From contig NZ_AAYB01000002.1 in the NCBI RefSeq assembly GCF_000169435.1, positions 434,001 through 498,000 on the forward strand: a stretch of 64,000 nucleotides of DNA, read 5' to 3'. This stretch comes from Roseobacter sp. CCS2 (GTDB taxonomy: Bacteria > Pseudomonadota > Alphaproteobacteria > Rhodobacterales > Rhodobacteraceae). The notes under the pieces are model-generated. The model searched no databases, was not told the origin of the DNA, and saw only the letters and a list, made by a program, of their open reading frames with translations. Both the position numbers and the translations under genes were made by a program. Shown here piece by piece: positions 18,246 to 25,691 of the stretch. Within the stretch, counting starts at the first letter, position 1. Each line of letters begins with the position of its first letter.

Positions 18246-19244
18246 ATGAATCGATTCAATCCAAAACACACGCCGGGGTTTGCCACCCTGAAACTCATCC
18301 TTGCCGCCATTGTGATGGCTCTGATCCTGACAGTGCAGGCAAGGGCGCAAGACACCCGCACGATCGTTGATGACACGGGGGTTGAGGTCACGATCCCCGT
18401 CAATCCACAGCGGATTATTTCCGGCCATGACCTTGTCATCACCATTCCGATGATCGAATTGGGTGTATTCCCCGTCGGCAGTCACGGGCGCGGTGAAACA
18501 CTCGAAGAGGCGTTCATTCGCGGCTCCGCCCCTCTGACGGGCGTGGACTTTGACAATTCTGATATCGAATGGGTTGGCAACCGCCCGATTGAGGTCGAAC
18601 GCATCGCGGCCCAGAACCTTGACCTGATTATCACAACGGCATGGCAACCCGCCGATGTGGAACAACTACGTCTGATTGCCCCCACATTCGTGGTCGACAT
18701 CAGTACCCGCGATGAATGGAGCGTCTTCGACCTTTTGGCCGACCTCACGGGCACTGACGCCTCCTTGGAACTTCTCAAACGGCGTTACCAAATCCACATT
18801 GATGCCATCCGAGACGAGATTAACACTGGAGCCATGACCATTTCGACGATCCATGCCTATGAGGGGCAGTTGTTTGCATACAACCCTTACGGCACCATCG
18901 GGAAGGTCCTGATTGATGCCGGGTTTGATCGCCCTGATTTGATCGAAAACGCCAAGCAAAACGTGATCGAAGAATTCAGCGCAGAGCTTATGCCCGAGTT
19001 TGACGGGGATTTCATCATCACCACATACCGCTCGTCAGCGGGTTACACCCCGGACGCTGTGCGTGGCTATTTTGAGGGCGTTTTGCCGGGGTATTGTGAT
19101 GTGCTGCACGCCTGCCGCAATGACCAGATGTATTTCCTGTCCCGCGCCGAGGCCGCCGCAACCTCATACGCCGCCCTGATCCAAACCGCCTACACGCTGC
19201 GCACCATCCTTGGTGGGCGCACGTTTGTGCCGCTTGCTGATTAA
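18246..19244 (+). CDS. Iron-siderophore ABC transporter substrate-binding protein
   Basis: Periplasmic binding protein of 332 residues, cluster of Fe3+-siderophore/B12 uptake (FecB/TroA type). It has a long basic N-terminus then a signal peptide core (LILAAIVMALILTVQARAQ), followed by TRTIVDDTGVEVTIPVNPQRII, the usual family opening. GGGAGGACC lies before the ATG at 18246. It is the only one of the three tandem copies that is intact here. No permease or ATPase gene is in the window. Confidence 0.85.
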   Translation: MNRFNPKHTPGFATLKLILAAIVMALILTVQARAQDTRTIVDDTGVEVTIPVNPQRIISGHDLVITIPMIELGVFPVGSHGRGETLEEAFIRGSAPLTGVDFDNSDIEWVGNRPIEVERIAAQNLDLIITTAWQPADVEQLRLIAPTFVVDISTRDEWSVFDLLADLTGTDASLELLKRRYQIHIDAIRDEINTGAMTISTIHAYEGQLFAYNPYGTIGKVLIDAGFDRPDLIENAKQNVIEEFSAELMPEFDGDFIITTYRSSAGYTPDAVRGYFEGVLPGYCDVLHACRNDQMYFLSRAEAAATSYAALIQTAYTLRTILGGRTFVPLAD

Positions 19245-19261
19245 TACTGAAAGGAAAACCA

Positions 19262-20227
19262 ATGAGACTTATCTTAACTATTTGCCTCGCTCTGCTTGGC
19301 ACACATGCAACCGCGCAGGACATGCGCACGATTACCGATGCGGCGGGCCGCACAGTGGAAATCCGAATGCAGGCCGAACGCATTATCGGGATGCACGACC
19401 AGTCCGTAACGCTGTTGCTGCTGGAACTTGATGCCCCCGTCGTCGGCTCGATGAGCCATACTGATGACGACGGAAACCTTTATATGCGGGCGGTGGATTT
19501 GTTCTATGGCCTCGACTTTGAAAACTCTGGCATCACCTCTATCGGCCAATGGAATGCATGGGATTATGAGGCGATGGCGGGGCTGAACCCCGACCTGATC
19601 ATCGCTTGGGAAGACGCCGAAGCCGATCATATCGAAAAGCTTGAACTGGTTGGCCCTATTGTTCTTCTGCCTCGCACCAACGAACCTTTTGTGGGCTACC
19701 GCGCCTTAGCCGAAGCTGTCGGTCGCACTGACACTTTCGAATTTGAACTCGCCCGCCACAATGCGCTGGTCGAACAGGCCCGTGCTTGGTTGCCGCAGCT
19801 TCAGGGCGCGACCTATTCCAAAATTCAGGGCTATGATGGAACACTCAACGTCTTTGCAGGCTACGGTGGTCTGACACAGACCCTTGAAGAACTGGGCATG
19901 GTGCGCACGGCGTTCGCACAAGACCAAGTGGACCGTGGCGTCATTTGGGGTGAAGAAGTCAGCGCCGAAGTGTTGCCGCAACTTCAGGCCGACTAGATCA
20001 TCGATACGTTCTCGGTCGCGTATCTGGATCAACCGAGCAGTGCCATAGAAAAGCTTAACGGCATTTTCCCAACGTGGTGCGATGTGCTGACATCCTACGC
20101 CGAGGGCCGCTACATTGTATTGCCACGTGAACATTCCACAGGCACGGACTTTGGCAGCTTGCAGCGTCAGATTTACTACATGGTCACGCATGTTGGTGGC
20201 CGCCCAAGCGTCGCTGCGGTGCAATGA
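19262..20227 (+). pseudogene. Iron-siderophore ABC substrate-binding protein interrupted by an amber codon
   Basis: Third tandem binding-protein gene. Signal peptide MRLILTICLALLGTHATAQ, then MRTITDAAGRTVEIR as in the copy upstream. The frame ends at a TAG (19994-19996) after QLQAD, but the same frame continues without another stop as IIDTFSVAYLDQPSSAIEK through to a TGA at 20225-20227, giving the expected C-lobe and total length (about 320 residues). One base change (such as CAG to TAG) explains it. If not read through, the product is 244 residues and lacks the C-terminal third. Confidence 0.8.
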
Positions 20228-21125
20228 CGAAGCAGTCGAACAAACACGTTTTCTGCACGGATTTCGCCGTGCGGAAGGCGAACCCTTGGCAGGTTGGGGT
20301 GCGCATCAAGTCCGCAACATTCTAATCCAGTGGCCCAAACGCCATTGGAAACACTCATTGCGCACCGCGGCTGGTATGTCCGATGATCTGATCGTCGCAA
20401 TCGACGAAAGCGTCGAACTGGGATGGCGGGTGAACCTGATCGACCGCAAACCCTATTCGGGCGAAACACTGTGGGTCTACCTGTTTCCAGATGCGGTCGC
20501 CTTTGATGTTTCACCCGATGATTTGCCTCGTCTGATCCGTGACATTGCCTCTGGGAATACCGTTGAACTGGCACCGCACCCCTTAACCAAACCCGTCATA
20601 ACCTGCTGCACCCACGGAAAACACGACCGCTGTTGTGCCAAGTTTGGGTTTGCCAGCTACAAAGCGCTCGCTACCGCTGCCGACAGCCGCGTTTCAGTCT
20701 GGGAAATTACCCATCTTGGCGGATGCCGTTTGTCCGCCAGCGTCCTCGTGTTTCCGCAACTGCATAAATACGGACGGGTCGGCGTCAGCGATGCGGTACA
20801 TTTGATTGATGCCGCCACAAACGGTGTTCCATACCTGCCAAAGTATCGTGGCGCATCCCACCTATCGCCGCCCGCCCAAGTTGCTGACCTCACTGTATTG
20901 AAGTCTTTGGCCGAGCGAGGTCGCGTTGGCCCCGTTTCGTTGACCGAAGTCAGCACAGGCGAAAATCACGTTCGATTTCACTTTACCACTCCGCAGTTGA
21001 CTGGCGAAGTCATCAGTACGGCCCGCCAAATCGCCACCTACGGAAGCTGTGAAGACCTTGAAAACGAACCTGGCCCTAACATCAAGACCGTTTGGACTGC
21101 TAAGATTGTCCATAGCGGCCCTTGA
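20224..21125 (+). CDS. Sucrase/ferredoxin-like (Apd1-type) siderophore-reductase-like protein, probably frameshifted near its start
   Basis: Thioredoxin-like 2Fe-2S protein family (Suc_Fer-like), often beside siderophore uptake genes. The long open frame, from an ATG at 20190, gives EGEPLAGWGAHQVRNILIQWPK, the cluster motif CCTHGKHDRC and THLGGCR. The natural start seems to be the ATG at 20224, overlapping the previous stop as ATGA, reading HVFCTDFAV, but that frame fails after about 20270, where the homology continues in the other frame: a one-base loss. In THLGGC the position usually occupied by the second cluster-binding His is Cys. Function of this copy is doubtful. Confidence 0.7.
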
Positions 21126-21206
21126 AGTGATCTTCACCCATTCCACAATTAGTCTCTGTGGCATAAAATGCCAAAGCGGTCATTAGTGTAAATGCAGTGA
21201 ATGTAC

Positions 21207-21239
21207 AGTTTGTCCGGCCTTATGTATCAAACGCACCAA
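21207..21239 (+). repeat. Left target duplication and terminal inverted repeat of the IS1595-type element
   Basis: AGTTTGTC (21207-21214) is one half of the 8-bp target duplication; the 25-bp inverted repeat runs from 21215 to 21239, starting CGGCCTTATGTA. It is matched exactly, in reverse complement, at 24662-24686. Confidence 0.95.
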
Positions 21240-21300
21240 GCAGGGTGTGAGGGATGATTAGGACTCCACAACCGCATAGTCCCGTGCAACTTTGGAAGCC

Positions 21301-21921
21301 ATGTCATATCTCCGCATCATTGGTGTATTCCTATTTCTTGCCCCGTTCACCGCAATGTTCGGTGAGCCGTTCTATGAAGCCTTATTTGATCGCTTGGGGT
21401 GGGATACGGAAACATTGGCGGGGCCAGTTATGAACTGGGTGTCGGAAAATACTGCCGTGTTAACCTTGGCTATGGGCCTTGGTGCCGGAATATGGATTCA
21501 CTATTGGGGGCAAAAAGTTTCGGCTCGAATGGGCGATTCAGAAAAAGAAATTGATTGGGCATTCTTGGAGAGCGAGATACACCGCATCAAGATTTTGATA
21601 GCTGGCGATATTGCCCGAAAGGATGAAGTTGAAGATGGCTTCTCTACAATCGGGCAAGAGTCCTTCTCAGGATTTTACGCGCTTTTAATGTATCTTTCGG
21701 AAAGAAATATGGCACCAGAAGATGGCATACCTAGCCCGCAGATAATGGTAGACGAAGACCTATTCTTCGAAATCTCGACCCGGTACATAGCTGCTGTTGA
21801 ACCGTACATTCGTGCCAAGAACCCGCGTGGGGTAAGGGACCTCGGCGGGTCAATCATTAACTTGGTATATCAATGGGAGCGTGAAAAGCGGATTGAGGAA
21901 TCTAAAGTCTCACCTCAGTAG
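21301..21921 (+). CDS. Membrane protein of unknown function, transposon passenger
   Basis: A 206-residue protein with two predicted N-terminal membrane segments (about 4-23 and 51-72, the second containing LTLAMGLGAGIWIHYWG) and a charged cytoplasmic C-terminal domain. I recognise no catalytic motif. The ATG at 21301 is used; a TTG three codons upstream is possible. It lies just inside the left end of the transposon and its 3' end overlaps that of the convergent HTH gene by 20 bases. Confidence 0.65.
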   Translation: MSYLRIIGVFLFLAPFTAMFGEPFYEALFDRLGWDTETLAGPVMNWVSENTAVLTLAMGLGAGIWIHYWGQKVSARMGDSEKEIDWAFLESEIHRIKILIAGDIARKDEVEDGFSTIGQESFSGFYALLMYLSERNMAPEDGIPSPQIMVDEDLFFEISTRYIAAVEPYIRAKNPRGVRDLGGSIINLVYQWEREKRIEESKVSPQ

Positions 21922-22108
21922 CTTCAATCGCAGACATGCACTGCAACATGTATGCCGCACTGAATTTTCCACGACTCAATTTGTTGCGAACGTTGGGTTC
22001 TTTGTCACCGATTAACTCTGCAAGTTGTGCATAGCTAACGCCTTTCAACTTTAGTTCGGCCTTTAGGATGTTGGCCGCTTTGGTTTCCCATTCGTTCTGC
22101 TCAGGCAT
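21902..22108 (-). CDS. Small HTH protein, DUF6471-like
   Basis: A 68-residue protein with a helix-turn-helix pattern: KGVSYAQLAELIGDKEPNVRNKLSRGKFSAAYMLQCM. GGAG sits 6 bases before the ATG. It is divergent from the transposase gene, and a pair of near-identical 16-base direct repeats lies between them, so it probably represses itself and the transposase. This control role is inference. Confidence 0.75.
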   Translation of the reverse strand: MPEQNEWETKAANILKAELKLKGVSYAQLAELIGDKEPNVRNKLSRGKFSAAYMLQCMSAIEATEVRL

Positions 22109-22133
22109 TTGTCACTCCAGAAATGATAAATGC

Positions 22134-22192
22134 ACTATATTCGTGATATTTTATATTGTAAACCGTACCTGTATGTACTATATATGTGATAT
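22134..22192. promoter_or_regulatory. Direct-repeat operators between HTH and transposase genes
   Basis: ACTATATTCGTGATAT (22134-22149) and ACTATATATGTGATAT (22177-22192) differ at two positions and are spaced 43 bases apart, about four helical turns. They lie in an AT-rich intergenic stretch ending 20 bases before the transposase ATG. Confidence 0.5.
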
Positions 22193-22212
22193 AAGTAATC
22201 ACGGTAGATACA

Positions 22213-23175
22213 ATGGCACAGCACTTTCTTCTCTCAGCGGCATCACGCACACTTAGCCTTCGCAGCATCTACAAAGCTGGCGAAGATGCAGCGCATGCGA
22301 CGTTCTGCGAAATGCGGTGGCCTGAGACAGATGGCGAAGCTGTTTGCCCACAGTGCGGCCATGACGAGACATACAACATCACTACGCGCCGCAAGTTTAA
22401 GTGCAAGGCATGTGCGCACCAGTTTAGCGTCACGTCCGGCACAATCTTTGCGTCGCGCAAGATGGACTTTGTAGACCTGCTGGCCGCGATTTTCCTGATC
22501 GTGAACGCATCCAAGGGCATGAGCATGGTGCAGTTGTCGCGTGATCTGGATTGCCAATACAAAACGGCTTTCGTTCTGGCGCACAAACTACGCGAAGCTA
22601 TGGCAACTGAGGTTCACACTGGCGAAGTGCTGGACGGTCATGTTGAGATTGATGGCGCATACTTCGGCGGTCACATCCGCCCCGCCAACGCCAAGGCTGA
22701 CCGCGTAGACCGTCGCCTTAAGCGCAATCAGACAGGCAAGCGCCGCGTTGTGGTTGCAATGCGTGAGCGTCAGGGCCGCACACTACCATTCGTCGCTATG
22801 GGCGAGGGTGAAGGCGTTGCACTGGCTGTAGAGAACGTCAGCCGCACAGCCACTATGTCAGCCGATGAAGCGTCCCATTGGGATACGCTGCATGATGGCT
22901 GGATGGTTAATCGTGTGAACCACAGCGAGATTTACAGCGACCACGGCAAGCACACCAACATGGTGGAAAGCTTCTTTAGCCGCCTGCGCAACATGATCGA
23001 AGGCCAGCACCACGGCGTTAGCCCCAAGTACCTGCACCAGTATGCAAACCACTCCGCATGGCTGGAAGACAACCGCCGCACTGACAACGGCACATTGGCA
23101 CATATCGTTGCGTCTGACGCGATGGGCGCGCCTGTAAGCCGCAACTGGAAAGGTTATTGGCAGCGGGCGGCTTAA
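22213..23175 (+). CDS. IS1595 family (ISXO2-like) transposase
   Basis: Transposase of the surrounding element. The N-terminal zinc ribbon has CPQC and CKAC pairs (about residues 49-76), followed by a helical DNA-binding part and the ISXO2-like catalytic domain: first Asp in VEIDGAYFGG (about 147), second in ADEASHWD, and NMVESFFSRLR with the third acidic position. At 320 residues with no interruption it looks functional. Confidence 0.95.
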   Translation: MAQHFLLSAASRTLSLRSIYKAGEDAAHATFCEMRWPETDGEAVCPQCGHDETYNITTRRKFKCKACAHQFSVTSGTIFASRKMDFVDLLAAIFLIVNASKGMSMVQLSRDLDCQYKTAFVLAHKLREAMATEVHTGEVLDGHVEIDGAYFGGHIRPANAKADRVDRRLKRNQTGKRRVVVAMRERQGRTLPFVAMGEGEGVALAVENVSRTATMSADEASHWDTLHDGWMVNRVNHSEIYSDHGKHTNMVESFFSRLRNMIEGQHHGVSPKYLHQYANHSAWLEDNRRTDNGTLAHIVASDAMGAPVSRNWKGYWQRAA

Positions 23176-23278
23176 TTGCAGAAAGTCAAGAATGCGTCAA
23201 AATTAAGGCACGCATGCGGAAGAACAAAGAAGGACTCGCGTTATGGGCAGAATTCCGCTAGTAGTTGATACGTGAGTG

Positions 23279-23315
23279 GCCGGATGGGTTCTAGTAAAAC
23301 CCACCCCGGCTTTTT
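23279..23315 (+). terminator. Terminator inside the transposon
   Basis: GCCGGATGGGTT pairs with AACCCACCCCGGC (one bulge) and is followed by TTTTT; it stands about 100 bases after the transposase stop and separates that gene from the KilA-N gene. Confidence 0.65.
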
Positions 23316-23426
23316 CTTAAATCGCGCTGCTACGCGACCACCACTCACGGTACTTGTTGATAGCCCTTAGAATCAAGGGCCGTCAAGGCTGTATTGCAGC
23401 GCACAGGGTCCGGAAAGGACGTATCG

Positions 23427-24188
23427 ATGCAGTACGCAATGAAGCTTATTGAACATGAGGTGCAGGGTTCGCCTGTTCAGCAACGGGCTACAGATGGCTA
23501 TATCAATGCCACTGCAATGTGCCGCATTGCTGGTAAAATGTGGGGTCACTATCGCGAAAATGCGGGAAACAAGGCGTTCCTGTTGGCTTTAGAGAGCGAT
23601 ATCGGAATTCCGATATCGGAATTGGTGAAGTCTGTAAAAGGTGGCGACCCGCGCGTTCAGGGGACTTGGGTACATCCGCAAGTGGCCATACACTTGGCTC
23701 AATGGCTATCACCTGAATTTGCCGTAAAGGTGAGCAAGTGGGTGTACGATTGGCTGAGTGGGCAAGGTACGCAAAGCGGGTACAGCTATCACCTAAAGCG
23801 CTACACAACCAACATGCAAAACGTACCATATGGCCACTGGTCAATGCTTCAGGAGATGATGATTGGGCTAATCGGGCCAATGGAGTCTCGCGGCTATGTC
23901 TTGCCGGAAAATCTGTTACCTGACATTTCGGAAGGTAAGATGTTCTGCAAGTTTTTGCGTGATGACCTACACGTAGACACGGACTCATTGCCAACGTACC
24001 GCCATGACTTTGAAGATGGGCGGGTAGTATACCCGAAAGCTTATCCTAATGATCTACTTCCGGCGTTTAGGGCGCATTTCTTTGAGGTTTGGCTCCCCAG
24101 CAAGGCGCTCAACTACTTTCAAGGGAAAGACCCAAAGGCGCTTGAGTATCTACCTTACTTGCTGCCAAAAAAAGACGCTGCCGAATAG
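23427..24188 (+). CDS. KilA-N domain protein, transposon passenger
   Basis: A 253-residue protein with a phage-type KilA-N DNA-binding domain (about 20-120): DGYINATAMCRIAGK and GTWVHPQVAIHLAQWLSPEFAVKVSKWVYDWL. The C-terminal half (about 150-250) is unfamiliar. GGAAAGGACG stands before the ATG at 23427. KilA-N proteins are usual in phages and large DNA viruses; here one is cargo of an insertion element. Its role in the element is unknown. Confidence 0.85.
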   Translation: MQYAMKLIEHEVQGSPVQQRATDGYINATAMCRIAGKMWGHYRENAGNKAFLLALESDIGIPISELVKSVKGGDPRVQGTWVHPQVAIHLAQWLSPEFAVKVSKWVYDWLSGQGTQSGYSYHLKRYTTNMQNVPYGHWSMLQEMMIGLIGPMESRGYVLPENLLPDISEGKMFCKFLRDDLHVDTDSLPTYRHDFEDGRVVYPKAYPNDLLPAFRAHFFEVWLPSKALNYFQGKDPKALEYLPYLLPKKDAAE

Positions 24189-24203
24189 GATGGTGCTGGC
24201 CCA

Positions 24204-24617
24204 TCATTGGGTCAGCCTCCACAGACACCCATCGGGCCCAAAATCCTGCACCACGTGCCCGTCTTTCTGCTGGCGTTGCAGCGCATCACGTACCCGCTTT
24301 AGAACGTCAGCCCGCAATGCATTTTCAGCATCCCAGCCCTTACAATCGATTATAGCGGCAGCGATGGCTTCATCATCCGCCGCACCTTGCCGAAGCCTGT
24401 CGCGTGTCATTAGCTTCAACTCATTCCGCCCGAATAGCTGTTTGTACTTCCCACGCGGCGCTATCCCCTTAGGGTCGTTCTGATAGCCACACAGCACCAG
24501 AGCGCGGTCTATGGCGTCCAGATCGGCTTTGAGAGCGTCAGCGGCCTTTAGCGCAACCTTGTGCTGGCCCGCTATCTCGCCGCGTTTTTTGATTAGTCCG
24601 TGTATGGTGTTCTGCAT
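24204..24617 (-). CDS. Unknown protein with coiled coil, transposon passenger
   Basis: A 137-residue protein with an N-terminal coiled-coil-like stretch (about 5-45, LIKKRGEIAGQHKVALKAADALKADLDAIDRAL written in segments of Lys/Ala/Leu heptads) and a C-terminal part ending DGHVVQDFGPDGCLWRLT, which resembles a winged-helix wing. I do not recognise a family name. It is the last gene before the right inverted repeat, convergent with the KilA-N gene. Confidence 0.6.
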   Translation of the reverse strand: MQNTIHGLIKKRGEIAGQHKVALKAADALKADLDAIDRALVLCGYQNDPKGIAPRGKYKQLFGRNELKLMTRDRLRQGAADDEAIAAAIIDCKGWDAENALRADVLKRVRDALQRQQKDGHVVQDFGPDGCLWRLTQ

Positions 24618-24661
24618 ATCCGCATTATGGATTCACAGCCTTGTTTTTATAAGGTATGTTG

Positions 24662-24694
24662 TTGGTGCGTTTGATACATAAGGCCGAGTTTGTC
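24662..24694 (-). repeat. Right terminal inverted repeat and target duplication of the IS1595-type element
   Basis: The inverted repeat (24662-24686, ending TACATAAGGCCG) is the exact reverse complement of 21215-21239. It is followed directly by AGTTTGTC (24687-24694), the second half of the 8-bp target duplication. Confidence 0.95.
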
Positions 24695-24851
24695 CCGCTT
24701 AGCTGTCGTTGGTGCCACTTTTGGATGCGGTGAACCCGACCGAAAGCGTCAGATGTCCGGTTTGAGCCCAGATTGACCTTCCCAACGATTTTCTCCATTG
24801 GGCTTTGCGGCGCATTTTGTTCCAGCCAGTAGCCCTTAGGAGGACGTCGAC

Positions 24852-25460
24852 ATGGTATCCAAGCATTTAGTTCTGGCCGGAGACTCAATTTTTGACAACG
24901 ACGGTTACGTTTTGGGTGAAGCTGGCGTGATTGAACAATTGCGCTGTACACTGCCAGCGGCTTGCTCGGCATCCAAAGTCGCCGTCGATGGTGATTGTAT
25001 TAGGCATGTTAAAGACCAAATCGTCGACTTACCTTCGAACGCAACTGACCTGATCGTGAGTGTTGGTGGTAACGACGCGCGTTTTCATTCCGCGCTTCTT
25101 TCGAAAATAAAGCATGTCAATGACTTAGACGCCCTCCTTTCCGTTCCACTGGCTGAATTCACGTCGGACTATAAGCTTATGCTCGATGCTGCGAAGGCAA
25201 CCGGTCTGAAGGTATATGTGTGCACAATTTACACGGCGGTACCGTTTGAAGATCCCGTTTGGCGGCAGTTTGCACCGCTCGCTATCGGTAAATTCAACGA
25301 GGTCATTGTGGCAGAAGCAAGTGCTCAGGGTATTCCGGTGCTTCATTTGCAAGAAGTGTGCACGGAGCCTAACGACTTTTCGGTGGTGTCGCCAATCGAA
25401 CCATCCAATCAAGGCGGGCAAAAAATCGTGAAACACATTGTCGAAATGGTCTTCGAGTAA
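24852..25460 (+). CDS. SGNH/GDSL-type hydrolase-like protein
   Basis: A 202-residue esterase-fold protein. Block I is LVLAGDSIFDND with the nucleophile Ser12, and block III is VSVGGNDARF. The last block, where most SGNH enzymes have DxxH, reads IEPSNQGGQKI, with no obvious catalytic His, as in a subset of the family that I recall ending EPS-x2-GG. AGGAGG with near-ideal spacing precedes the ATG. It stands alone between the transposon and the RTX gene. Confidence 0.78.
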   Translation: MVSKHLVLAGDSIFDNDGYVLGEAGVIEQLRCTLPAACSASKVAVDGDCIRHVKDQIVDLPSNATDLIVSVGGNDARFHSALLSKIKHVNDLDALLSVPLAEFTSDYKLMLDAAKATGLKVYVCTIYTAVPFEDPVWRQFAPLAIGKFNEVIVAEASAQGIPVLHLQEVCTEPNDFSVVSPIEPSNQGGQKIVKHIVEMVFE

Positions 25461-25691
25461 AGGTCTGCTCTGTCCGCATCTTACCAATTCATGCGCCGCG
25501 CAGCGAACGGGTCTGTTACTCAAACCGGTCACCCGTGATCCGCGCGGCGAAGGCTGACTTGAGCCCAAAGTGCTAGATGCTGCAATTTGCACGAATGACT
25601 GCTTATCTGTTGAGTGAATGTTGTAAGGTGCTACGCCGCCGCCGTCCGAATCCACCAGCTTTGGCGCTCAACACCCTTAGCGTTGTAGAGC

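Larger units (their letters stand above)
21215..24686 (+). mobile_element. IS1595-type transposon with passenger genes, complete
   Basis: A 3,472-bp element bounded by perfect 25-bp inverted repeats and flanked by an exact 8-bp direct repeat AGTTTGTC, the duplication length known for the IS1595 family. It carries an intact ISXO2-like transposase and four other genes: a membrane protein, a DUF6471-type HTH protein, a KilA-N protein and a small unknown protein. Removing it and one repeat restores a continuous intergenic sequence (AGTTTGTCCCGCTTAGC). The perfect ends and duplication suggest recent insertion. Confidence 0.93.

Noticed and set aside
25461..25691. Small frames between the SGNH and RTX genes
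   Set aside because: No ribosome site or family match; the stretch resembles the recurrent intergenic fragments.
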